A program made the position numbers and the translations under genes. Under the pieces are notes generated by a model. It did no database searches and was not told where the DNA came from. It saw nothing but the letters and a program-made list of their open reading frames with translations. DNA of 64,000 nt from Gemmatimonadales bacterium (GTDB lineage: Bacteria; Gemmatimonadota; Gemmatimonadetes; Palauibacterales; Palauibacteraceae), in contig VXQX01000086.1 of the NCBI GenBank assembly GCA_009838765.1, forward strand, positions 29,532-93,531, in the 5' to 3' direction. Shown here in pieces: positions 43,843-51,399 of this stretch. Numbering within the stretch: the stretch's first letter is position 1; every line of letters starts with the position of its first letter.

Positions 43843-44241
43843 ATGTCGGAGTGCCCAATTCCATCGGAGGCCGTGACGGCGTTGGCAGCCCTCTTAGGGG
43901 CCGCCCTCGGCGCCTTCCTGACCCATCGGTTCGGCCGCCACCGAGATCATCTGGAACTCAAGCGTGACGTGCTCCGCAGGGTGTTGGGGTATCGATGGCA
44001 GCTCACTCCCGGTAACCGACACACGGATGGTCATTTCTTCACCGCTCTGAACGAGGGCCTCGTGGTCTTCGCTGGCGACAAGGACGTTGAATGTAAGATC
44101 GATGCGTTCCACGCTTTGGACGACGATTCCCGGGCAGGGGGTTTGCAGCCAGTTGCCGAAGCGATGGCCAAATCAGCCCAGGTGCCAACCGAAGCGTGGA
44201 AAACGGAGTTATTCGAACGACCCTTCTCACCTCCGACTTGA
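43843..44241 (+). CDS. Small membrane-anchored protein, DUF6680-like
   Basis: 132 residues. One membrane segment near the N-terminus (ALAALLGAALGAFLTH) is followed by HRDHLELKRDVLRRVLGYRW and the conserved-looking FFTALNEGLVVFAGDKDVEC. The arrangement resembles DUF6680 proteins that sit in accessory regions. Function unknown. The ATG at 43843 was chosen because AAGGAG lies 6 bases upstream; ATG 43822 lacks a site. It lies 26 bases after the DUF499 gene, so it is probably co-transcribed. Confidence 0.6.
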   Translation: MSECPIPSEAVTALAALLGAALGAFLTHRFGRHRDHLELKRDVLRRVLGYRWQLTPGNRHTDGHFFTALNEGLVVFAGDKDVECKIDAFHALDDDSRAGGLQPVAEAMAKSAQVPTEAWKTELFERPFSPPT

Positions 44242-44794
44242 TGCACTGGGCTTAACGCACCCGGTCCTCTGGGCTCCCGTTTGGGAGGGCTCGAACTTCC
44301 AGGACCTGAAGCGGGAGAGCATGAAGAAGATGCCAAGAAGCCAACGGAGGCCGAGGATCTACTGTGTAGCGGGAGTCGGAAGCGGTGTTGCGGCTGATTC
44401 GACGCGAGGACAGCCGTGAGGTGAGCCGGAAGATCTGCGGGTCGCCACCGGAGCTGGATCGCTGGCGGTGGTGAGGCGGGGACGCCCCCGCGGGGCGACC
44501 GGAGCCATGGTGGCGGGATCCCAGCGGAGCGTTCGGACGGGCCATGGGGCGCCGACACGGCGCGGTTCTGGACGCGGGAAGCGTGGTGCTCCTTCGAGGT
44601 GCTGGAGGAGGTCCGGGAGGTGACCAAGGCTTCCTTCCGAGCGTCACAACCACGGCCGCGTCCTCCAGCGGCAGGGGGATTCGACCTCGGCCCGCGGAGG
44701 GAGATCATCCCGACCGCCGAGACGCTTGGAGTTTGACGCGCGGACCCGAATCGTCCGATGTTTCAAACAAGCCATGAATCCTTAGGGGGTCGAG
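44242..44794. other. 553-base non-coding stretch with mobile-element debris
   Basis: No convincing intact gene. The only coding-like signal is a 34-codon fragment at 44370-44474 resembling the helix-turn-helix of IS3-type transposase OrfA. A GGGGG ribosome site for the 44795 gene lies at the right end. The stretch separates the methylase-linked defence genes from the XRE/ImmA and CBASS genes. Confidence 0.6.
44370..44474 (+). pseudogene. Degenerate IS3-type transposase OrfA fragment (possible)
   Basis: The frame reads ESEAVLRLIRREDSREVSRK then ICGSPPELDRWR before a stop. This resembles the EAVLRLLRGE..VSRELGVSAATLSRWRD helix-turn-helix of IS3-family OrfA proteins. A stop lies directly before it, and after the fragment the similarity appears to continue in another frame (GGEAGTPPRGDRS). 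No terminal inverted repeats were found. Tentative. Confidence 0.4.
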
Positions 44795-45163
44795 ATGAAC
44801 GCGAAGACGCTGGGCGAAAGGATGCGGGAACTCCGGTTGGAGCGGAATCTCTCTCTCAGGCAGCTTGCGGTTCGTATCGATAAGTCGGCGCCGTTCATTT
44901 CGGACATCGAACTGGGAAGACGTTTCCCATCCCCAGAAGTTCTGACGGATATCGCCCAGGCACTCGAGGTGGACGAGGGGGATCTTGAACGATTCGACTT
45001 CCGCGAGTCCGTCTCAGCCTTGAAGCAGTTGGCGCAGACAGACGCCGAGTGGAGCATGGCGCTCAGGACCACGGCGGAGCAGATCGAGAAGGGCCGTCTG
45101 ACCGCCGAGGACCTGCTTCAGAAGCTCTCCGTCAGCGATCACGAAGCCCAAGGCGATCGATGA
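44795..45163 (+). CDS. XRE-family helix-turn-helix regulator
   Basis: 122 residues. The N-terminal Cro/CI-type HTH spans about residues 5-65: LGERMRELRLERNLSLRQLA, IDKSAPFISDIELGRRFPSP, EVLTDIAQALEV. The C-terminal part (WSMALRTTAEQIEKGRLTAE) is helical. It is translationally coupled (ATGA) to an ImmA/IrrE protease, the classic repressor-protease arrangement of phage and integrative elements and of stress-induced defence. It may control itself and the nearby CBASS genes. GGGGG lies upstream of the ATG. Confidence 0.9.
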   Translation: MNAKTLGERMRELRLERNLSLRQLAVRIDKSAPFISDIELGRRFPSPEVLTDIAQALEVDEGDLERFDFRESVSALKQLAQTDAEWSMALRTTAEQIEKGRLTAEDLLQKLSVSDHEAQGDR

Positions 45164-45855
45164 GAGAATTCGTTACGTCAGGCGCGCCATTCGGCCGTCG
45201 ACTCTACTTCGACGATGGTGAGATCGAGCGGATTTGCCTCGATGCCTTGGTCGCGGTTGGCTGTCTGCCTGACGCTCCATCGCCCGTTGAAGTCGAACTC
45301 TTCATCGAGAAACACTTCGAGTGCGACATCGAATACAGAGATATCGCCCCGGGCATACTCGGATTCGCAGTCTTCGAGGACGATACCGTCACGGTGATCG
45401 GTGCCGCTCGGTCTCTGTTCGAGGCGGATACTCCAGCCGAGCGGCGCGGTCGAGCGACTCTCGCTCATGAAGCTGGGCACGGCCTACTGCACGCGAAGCT
45501 GTTCGGTGCTGCGAGCCAACCCCATCCTCTCCTCAACGGGAGCTTCGATTTCAAGCGTCGTCGCATTATGTGTCGCAAGGAGGATCTTGAGGCGGGCGGC
45601 GAGGCTTACGATGGGAAGTGGTGGGAATGGCAGGCGAATCAGGCCATCGGCGGCCTGCTGCTGCCGCGCCCGCTCGTGGAAGCCTGCGTCGAGCCGCTGA
45701 CGGAGGTGATCGGCACGCTCGGCCAGCGCAAGCTTCCCCCAGTTAACCGCGATCAAGCGGTCCGCCAGCTCGCTGAGACGTTCCACGTGAACCCCGCGGT
45801 CGCGAGAATCCGGCTCGCCACCCTGTTCTCCTCCGACTCTCAGTTAGCTCTCTAG
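45160..45855 (+). CDS. ImmA/IrrE-family metallo-endopeptidase
   Basis: 231 residues. The zinc motif HEAGH in RATLAHEAGHGLLHAKLFG (His about 104/108) and a downstream Glu in WWEWQANQAIGGLLLPRPLV fit the ImmA/IrrE (peptidase M78) family. These proteases cleave a paired XRE repressor on a stress signal. The start ATG 45160 overlaps the XRE stop. A 91-base gap with a strong promoter separates it from the CBASS effector. Confidence 0.9.
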   Translation: MREFVTSGAPFGRRLYFDDGEIERICLDALVAVGCLPDAPSPVEVELFIEKHFECDIEYRDIAPGILGFAVFEDDTVTVIGAARSLFEADTPAERRGRATLAHEAGHGLLHAKLFGAASQPHPLLNGSFDFKRRRIMCRKEDLEAGGEAYDGKWWEWQANQAIGGLLLPRPLVEACVEPLTEVIGTLGQRKLPPVNRDQAVRQLAETFHVNPAVARIRLATLFSSDSQLAL

Positions 45856-45911
45856 GTCCAGGGGATCCGTATCACCTAACGGAACTTCGTCAGCGTGAAG
45901 CGCTCCGCAAG

Positions 45912-45940
45912 TTGACATGTAGGCTGCGTGAGCTTACACT
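45912..45940 (+). promoter_or_regulatory. Near-consensus promoter of the CBASS operon
   Basis: TTGACA (45912-45917), exactly 17 bases, then TACACT (45935-45940). The predicted transcription start, 6-7 bases beyond, coincides with the ATG of the phospholipase gene at 45947. No Shine-Dalgarno sequence is present, so a leaderless mRNA is likely. Confidence 0.75.
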
Positions 45941-45946
45941 GACGGA

Positions 45947-47074
45947 ATGAACGCAATTCATGTGCTGGCGCTTGACGGCGGGGGCATGCGTGGCCTGTAC
46001 ACGGCTACCGTGCTGCGTACGCTTGCCCGCCGCTTTACGGACACGGGGGGCGCTGCCGGTCTCGATCTCGGGAAGGGCTTCGACGTGGTGCTGGGGACGA
46101 GCACGGGAGCGATCCTCGCGGCTGCCATCGCGCTGGGGATCCCCATCGATGAAGTCGCGGCTCTGTACGAGAACGCCGGACCACGAATCTTCAAGAAACC
46201 GATCCCGCTCCCCCGCGAATCGGATGGGCCGCGCCGGAAGATTCGATTTGCGTGGTGGGCACTTTCCCACTTGTGTCGTTCCGCGAATCCCAATCGGGAG
46301 CTGCGGTCCGAACTCAAGCGGCTCTTCGGTGATTGGACCTTCGGCGACCTCTACGAGCAGCGAGGCATCGGCCTCTGTGTCTCGGCCACCTCGGCCCTGA
46401 AACACAAGCCGAGGGTCTTCAAGACGCGGCATGTGTCCGAAAAGGACCGCGATGACGATTTGAGCATCGTCGAAGCATGTCTCGCGAGCAGCGCCGCACC
46501 GATCTACCTGCCGCTGGCATCGATCGAAGCTGATCGCCTCTCGGGTCAGGTCTACGCCGACGGGGGCCTTTGGGCGAACAACCCGGTACTCGTCGGGCTG
46601 ATCGAGGGCCTCGCCGTCTCCGAACCCAAGCAGCCTGTCGTCGTCATGTCCGTGGGCACGTGCCCACCAACGGCCGGATCTGCCCCGCCGACGGACTTGG
46701 ACCGTGGGATCGCTGCTTGGCGTGCGGGCGTCGGACCGATGGTGCTGGCCATGGACGCTCAGGGCCAAGCGGCGACGTACGCTGCCACACTTCTCGCGGA
46801 ACAGCTGAGGAAGCTTGGCAAGCACGTCGAGATTCTCCGCTGCGAGCCAGACAGCCCATCGGCGGAGCAGGCGGCCCACCTTCAACTCGACTCTGCGTCG
46901 GAGCCGGCGCTGCGGCTCATGAAGGGACTGGGAAACGAGGACGGACAGGAGATCTACCGATGGTATCAGAACCGCGCCGACGATAGGCGCGGCCAATTGT
47001 TGGCTCAGATCTTCGAGCGCATGCCGGAGATCAACCTCGAACGTACACCCAACCTTAAGGCGGCAGGAAAATGA
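45947..47074 (+). CDS. capV: CBASS effector: patatin-like phospholipase CapV
   Basis: 375 residues. Patatin motifs: glycine-rich oxyanion loop VLALDGGGMRGLYTATVLRT (residues 7-26), nucleophile GTSTGA (Ser52) and catalytic Asp in YADGGLWANNP (Asp205). CapV is activated by the cyclic nucleotide from the neighbouring CD-NTase and degrades membrane phospholipids, killing infected cells. The 4-base overlap with the CD-NTase gene (ATGA) and the E2 gene behind it define a CBASS operon. Confidence 0.93.
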   Translation: MNAIHVLALDGGGMRGLYTATVLRTLARRFTDTGGAAGLDLGKGFDVVLGTSTGAILAAAIALGIPIDEVAALYENAGPRIFKKPIPLPRESDGPRRKIRFAWWALSHLCRSANPNRELRSELKRLFGDWTFGDLYEQRGIGLCVSATSALKHKPRVFKTRHVSEKDRDDDLSIVEACLASSAAPIYLPLASIEADRLSGQVYADGGLWANNPVLVGLIEGLAVSEPKQPVVVMSVGTCPPTAGSAPPTDLDRGIAAWRAGVGPMVLAMDAQGQAATYAATLLAEQLRKLGKHVEILRCEPDSPSAEQAAHLQLDSASEPALRLMKGLGNEDGQEIYRWYQNRADDRRGQLLAQIFERMPEINLERTPNLKAAGK

Positions 47075-48096
47075 AGGACTGCGACAGGGACATCCGAGAT
47101 TATCACCGCGAAGAAGTGGCGCTCACCCAAGCACAGCTGGACGAGCTGAAGGAGCACCGAGACACCAACCGGAAACGTGTGCGTGATGGGCTGAGTGACA
47201 ATGACGAGCCGGCTCCGACGCGATCCGTGACCCAGGGATCGTATGCGATGCGCACGGTCATCCAGGAGCCGAACAAAGCCTACGACATCGACGACGGAGT
47301 GATCTTCACCGAGGAATCGCTTCGAGGTCCCCAAGGCGGCGAGAAATCTCCTCTCGACGCGAGAAAGATGGTCCGCGACGCCGTTCACAGCGATCAGTTC
47401 GCGACCCCGCCAGAAGTGAAGAAGAACTGCGTCCGAGTCCACTACAGCGCCGGGCATCACGTCGACATCCCCGTCTACCGTTCACTCGACGACTCCGCCG
47501 GTGAGACGTACTACGAGCATGCGGGCGCTGAGTGGAAGGAATCTGATCCCGATGGGGTCAACGCATGGTTCAAAGGCTGGGTTGGGCAGAAAAAAGCCAC
47601 GGGGCAGCCGAACTCTCGTGAGTTGATTCGCCTGATCAAGAGCATGTGCAAGAACCGCCCATCCTTGTCCCTTCCCAGCGGCTTCGTGCTCACCGTGCTC
47701 GTCGAGGAGTGCTATCGTTCCGGGGCAAAGAGGTTCGACGAGAGCCTGAGAGACACGATCACCGAGATGTCCGAACGACTCGAGAACGATCTGTGGGTCC
47801 CGCATCCCGTTGTCGACGACGAATGGCTCATTGACTCGGATTCCGAGAACAAGACCCGCAATCTTCTCGAGCTGCTTGATCGAGCAGTCGACACGCTGGA
47901 CGACTTGGATCTCCCCAACTGCACACGGTCGAAGGCGCTACGTGCGTGGAAAAAGGTTCTTCGCACCGAGTTCTTTGATGAGCGTATCACCGAGGCTGAG
48001 GAGGACGAGAAGGCTGCGACGGCTTCCTCCGCTGCAGTACTGGGAGCGGCTCCGAAACCGTGGGCGCACATCGCGCCCACGAACACGCAGGCATGA
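47071..48096 (+). CDS. cdnA: CBASS cyclic oligonucleotide synthase (DncV-like CD-NTase)
   Basis: 341 residues. The nucleotidyltransferase motif is TQGSYAMRTVIQ (Gly56-Ser57) followed by AYDIDDGVIF (Asp72 and Asp74), with the third acidic residue in HHVDIPVYRS (Asp132). The family makes 3',3'-cGAMP or related signals on phage infection. The overall arrangement fits the DncV-like clade A, but the product nucleotide cannot be read. The C-terminus ends in an Ala-rich tail that could be the E2 acceptor site. It overlaps its neighbours by ATGA on both sides. Confidence 0.92.
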   Translation: MKDCDRDIRDYHREEVALTQAQLDELKEHRDTNRKRVRDGLSDNDEPAPTRSVTQGSYAMRTVIQEPNKAYDIDDGVIFTEESLRGPQGGEKSPLDARKMVRDAVHSDQFATPPEVKKNCVRVHYSAGHHVDIPVYRSLDDSAGETYYEHAGAEWKESDPDGVNAWFKGWVGQKKATGQPNSRELIRLIKSMCKNRPSLSLPSGFVLTVLVEECYRSGAKRFDESLRDTITEMSERLENDLWVPHPVVDDEWLIDSDSENKTRNLLELLDRAVDTLDDLDLPNCTRSKALRAWKKVLRTEFFDERITEAEEDEKAATASSAAVLGAAPKPWAHIAPTNTQA

Positions 48097-48758
48097 GATC
48101 CGACTTAGTCGCGAAAGAGCGGGCTCGGCTCGCGGAGGCCTTTCCCTCGATGACGCTCGATACGTCAAAGGTTCCAGCGCGGGTGACCGGCACGATGTGG
48201 CTCGACTCTGGAATTGGATTCAGCGTCGACTTGGAGATTCCCGGCAACTACCCCCGGGGAATCCCCGAACTTAAGTGTGATCGCCGTGAGATTCCGTGGG
48301 AAATCGACCGGCATGTCTCCCCATGCGGGCAGGCTTGCCTCTGTGTTGCCTCCGAGTACCGAAAACACTGGCCTCCCGGGTCGGACCTGGCCGATTTCCT
48401 GTGCAACCTCGTGAGGCCATATTTCATAGGGCAGGCGTATTACCAGGCGCACGGCCGGTGGCCTCCCGGTCATGAGAGAGCACATGGGCCCGACGGGATC
48501 ATCCAGGCGTACCAGGAACTGCTCGCGCCGCTCCGGCTAGAAGCCGCTACCGTCTCGGTGATCGTCGGTTTCATCCATCTCTTGGCGCGACAAAACGAGC
48601 CTGGCGGACATGAAGCCTGTCCTTGCAGGAGTGGCGCAAGGCTGCGGGATTGCCACCAGCCGCTGCTCAGAGCCCTACGGCGATCCGTCGCCCCCGAGCA
48701 TGCTGCGATCGATCGCGATTACCTCGCTTGGGCGGCCCAGGCGCAGAATCCGGCCTAG
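48093..48758 (+). CDS. CBASS E2-like conjugating protein with C-terminal SEC-C motif (type II-short)
   Basis: 221 residues. An E2/UBC-like fold is indicated by VDLEIPGNYPRGIPELKCDR and RHVSPCGQACLCVASEYRKH. Aligned to the HxxPxGxLC pattern of bacterial E2s, Cys82 is the likely catalytic residue. The C-terminal ACPCRSGARLRDCH is a perfect CxCx8CH SEC-C zinc motif (Cys176, Cys178, Cys187, His188). E2-only CBASS operons are called type II-short; the E2 conjugates the CD-NTase to tune activity. No E1 or JAB gene follows. The ATG at 48093 overlaps the CD-NTase stop. Confidence 0.86.
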   Translation: MRSDLVAKERARLAEAFPSMTLDTSKVPARVTGTMWLDSGIGFSVDLEIPGNYPRGIPELKCDRREIPWEIDRHVSPCGQACLCVASEYRKHWPPGSDLADFLCNLVRPYFIGQAYYQAHGRWPPGHERAHGPDGIIQAYQELLAPLRLEAATVSVIVGFIHLLARQNEPGGHEACPCRSGARLRDCHQPLLRALRRSVAPEHAAIDRDYLAWAAQAQNPA

Positions 48759-48834
48759 GCTGGCAGTGCCGTAAGGCGCAGCCGAATCATGCTCCTCCTC
48801 AGCCAAGGGCGATGAGACTCCGGTGCCTACTTCG

Positions 48835-50370
48835 CTATGGAACTAGGCTGCCGCCGGATGTACGGGTGATGAACGTCGCCAGCGTTTCGCGCCACTGCGG
48901 GAGCAGGCTCTCCTCCACGTACATCATGTGGCCGGCGGCGAAGTCGTCCCGCGTGATGTTGTCGCGCAGGTCCGGCGGCAGGCCGAGTTGCTCCAGCGAC
49001 CACACGATGGGGAAGTAGGGCGTCGCGAGGTCGTAGATCCCGTTGATGAGCAGGACCTCGAGGCGCGGGTTGCGTTCGAGCGCTTCGGCGAGGTCCGGGC
49101 CCACGTTCAGCGCCGAACCGCCGAAGGGTCCGCGGCGCCCGCCCTGCCGTTCCCAGTTCCAGGGACGCGCCATGCCGCTGGGCCAGTACTCGCGGTCGCC
49201 GTCGTAGCCGAGTTCGTCTCGCACGTACGTGTTGAACAGCGACGTGTAGGCCGAGCTGATCGCCGAGGACTGGGCGTCGTGTCCCGGCGTCGTCTCGAGC
49301 AGGTCGCCCGTGGGCCCGGTGAAGCGGGCGTCGAGGCGGGCCACCGTGAGTCCCTCGTCGCGCAGCAGTTCCTTCTCGAACTCGGGCGCGGAGACGCGCA
49401 GGTCGGCCCGCTCCAGGAAGTCCATCGAAAGGCCCGTGTACTCGTGCATCTGCCGCAGCACCCGCGCGCGCTGCGCCGGGTCCACTGCCGTGCCCGCGAG
49501 CAGCGTCTGCGCATAGTCCGTCAGCGCCCACGCCTCGACCTCTTTCATGAACGCCTCGAGGTCGTCGGGTCGTCCCCCCGGGAGCCTGTCATGGTACTCC
49601 GCCACGACGGCATAGGCGGGGAGGTTGGTGATGAACCCGATGTGCGACGCCGGCGGAAACTGGAGCGTGTTGAAGTCGATGACGGCGGAGACGAGCACGA
49701 TCCCGTTGAGGTCGATGTTCGCGCCCTGGAGGTGGCGCGCGAGCAGCACGGAGCGCGTCGTGCCGTAGCTCTCGCCGAGGATGTAGCGCGGCGCGTTCCA
49801 GCGGTCGTTCTCGCTCAGGAAGCGGCGGATGAACTGGGTGAGCGAGGCGGCGTCCTGATCCATCCCCCAGAAATCGGTCCCGTCGGCGTCCCCCGCGGGG
49901 CGGCTGAATCCCGTCCCGATCGGGTCCACCATCACGACGTCCGCGATGTCGAGCACCGTGTGGCCGTTGTCGACGAGCGGGTACGGCGGCGGCGCCTGCT
50001 GCCCCACGTTGGGCGTGACCACCCGGCGCGGCCCCATGATCCCCATGTGGAGCCAGAAGGAAGCGGACCCGGGTCCCCCGTTGTAGGCAAAGATGATGGG
50101 GCGGGTGGAGGGCTCGCCGCCGTTCGTCCGGAAGTATCCCGTGTAGAAGAGTTCCCCCGTCGCATTCTCCTCGTTGTCGCGGAGGATCACGCTGCCGACG
50201 ACGGCCCGGTAGTCGACGGTCTCACCGTTCACGACGATGGAATGGTTCGACTCCCAGCGCGAAGCCTCGGGCTCGTTTCCGTTTCCGGCTCCGGAGCCTT
50301 CCTGCGCGAGCGCGCCCGCGGGCGGCAGGCCGAGCGCGATGATCGGGGCGACCAGCATGAGCGACTTCAT
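48835..50370 (-). CDS. Exported peptidase S10-family serine carboxypeptidase
   Basis: 511 residues with a signal peptide ending GALAQ. S10 motifs: PIIFAYNGGPGSASFWLHMG, MVDPIGTGFSRP, nucleophile ILGESYGTTRSVLLAR, Asp region LLINGIYDLATPYFP and His in FAAGHMMYVEE. The ATG at 50370 is preceded by AGGAGGAAAC, an excellent ribosome site. Probably a periplasmic or secreted carboxypeptidase in peptide scavenging. First gene to the right of the defence island. Confidence 0.93.
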   Translation of the reverse strand: MKSLMLVAPIIALGLPPAGALAQEGSGAGNGNEPEASRWESNHSIVVNGETVDYRAVVGSVILRDNEENATGELFYTGYFRTNGGEPSTRPIIFAYNGGPGSASFWLHMGIMGPRRVVTPNVGQQAPPPYPLVDNGHTVLDIADVVMVDPIGTGFSRPAGDADGTDFWGMDQDAASLTQFIRRFLSENDRWNAPRYILGESYGTTRSVLLARHLQGANIDLNGIVLVSAVIDFNTLQFPPASHIGFITNLPAYAVVAEYHDRLPGGRPDDLEAFMKEVEAWALTDYAQTLLAGTAVDPAQRARVLRQMHEYTGLSMDFLERADLRVSAPEFEKELLRDEGLTVARLDARFTGPTGDLLETTPGHDAQSSAISSAYTSLFNTYVRDELGYDGDREYWPSGMARPWNWERQGGRRGPFGGSALNVGPDLAEALERNPRLEVLLINGIYDLATPYFPIVWSLEQLGLPPDLRDNITRDDFAAGHMMYVEESLLPQWRETLATFITRTSGGSLVP

Positions 50371-50416
50371 GTTTCCTCCTGGACGAACAGCCGGCTCCCG
50401 GCCAGTGGCGCCGCGG

Positions 50417-51286
50417 CTAGCGGCCGGCGGCAGACATTCCGAGGGCGACGGCTTCCGGCTGCGTGACGATGAACACGCGGAAACCCTGCTCGATCCGCAT
50501 GGCGATGTCGTCCACGCCCGCCGTGACCCCGCACGGCACGTCGAACTCGAGACAGGCCGCGAGCACGATCTGGATCGCCTCCTCGACCTTCTCCATGTCT
50601 CCGTCGTAGACGCGGCGCAGATCGCCCGGCCCCGGCGAGACGGCGCTGACGCCGGGGGTGGAGACGATCTCCCGGACATTGTCGATCCCGACCTGGTCTT
50701 CGATGAGGAGGAAGCTGATGAGGTGGCCGTCGGGGTTGCCGGGCCAGGCGGCGTCGCCGAGGGCGTCCACGGCAAGGGCCGCTTCCTCGGCGGTCTCTAC
50801 GTGGGGGTAGACGATCCCCGAGACGCCGGCGGCCAGTCCCTGCGCGGCACGGTCCCGCGCCTCGTCGTGCCCGTCGCGGACCGGGGGAATCCGCAGCAGC
50901 ATCGGGTGGGGCATCATGTGCCCCGAGGCTTCCGACATTCCGTCGGCGTAACCCTCGAGCGCGGGGATGTCGAAGGGACCGGACTCCAGCGAGTAGAACA
51001 CGAAGTCGAGCGGACGGTTCGCGGCCATGGCGGCGCCGGCCTCGGGCGTGTGATCGCCGGAGAAGAGTCCGAAGACCGCGTCCCCGGCGGCGAGCCGGTC
51101 CACGATCCGGGTGTCCGCGGCCTCCTCGGGCTCTGCCATGGCGTCGGTCTCCTCCTCCCCCGGCGTTCCGCCGCAACCGTCGAGGAGGGCGATACCTATC
51201 GTGACGCTCCCCAGGAGGCAAAGGGCTACCCCCAAGCGGCAGAGGGCCTGGAGAGCAGGGTTCCTGCGCGTGTTTCCGGCAGCCAT
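50417..51286 (-). CDS. HpcH/HpaI aldolase-like lipoprotein
   Basis: 289 residues. Signal peptide with lipobox ALLDGC, an acidic linker, then an HpcH/HpaI-like TIM barrel: LAAGDAVFGLFSGDHTPEAG, LDFVFYSLESGPFDIPALEG, GVSGIVYPHVETAEEAALAV and VSAVSPGPGDLRRVYD. The family normally consists of cytoplasmic class II aldolases, so a lipoprotein form is unusual. The metal-binding Glu and Asp seem partly kept (VETAEEA, SPGPGDL). The ATG at 51286 has GAGG 7 bases upstream. It lies 46 bases upstream of the S10 gene on the same strand, so probably an operon. Confidence 0.78.
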   Translation of the reverse strand: MAAGNTRRNPALQALCRLGVALCLLGSVTIGIALLDGCGGTPGEEETDAMAEPEEAADTRIVDRLAAGDAVFGLFSGDHTPEAGAAMAANRPLDFVFYSLESGPFDIPALEGYADGMSEASGHMMPHPMLLRIPPVRDGHDEARDRAAQGLAAGVSGIVYPHVETAEEAALAVDALGDAAWPGNPDGHLISFLLIEDQVGIDNVREIVSTPGVSAVSPGPGDLRRVYDGDMEKVEEAIQIVLAACLEFDVPCGVTAGVDDIAMRIEQGFRVFIVTQPEAVALGMSAAGR

Positions 51287-51399
51287 GGGATACCTCGAGG
51301 TCAGGGGGCCGATCAAACGCTCGCGACGGGTTCTCGCGACGGCTCTCGCGGCCCACGTCAAGCCTCGATTAGTCTAGTTTCAGGAAAGGGGATCCCGCC

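Noticed and set aside
28274..48834. Integrated element with attachment sites
   Set aside because: The island has accessory content but no integrase, no tRNA target and no matching direct repeats at its edges that I could find.
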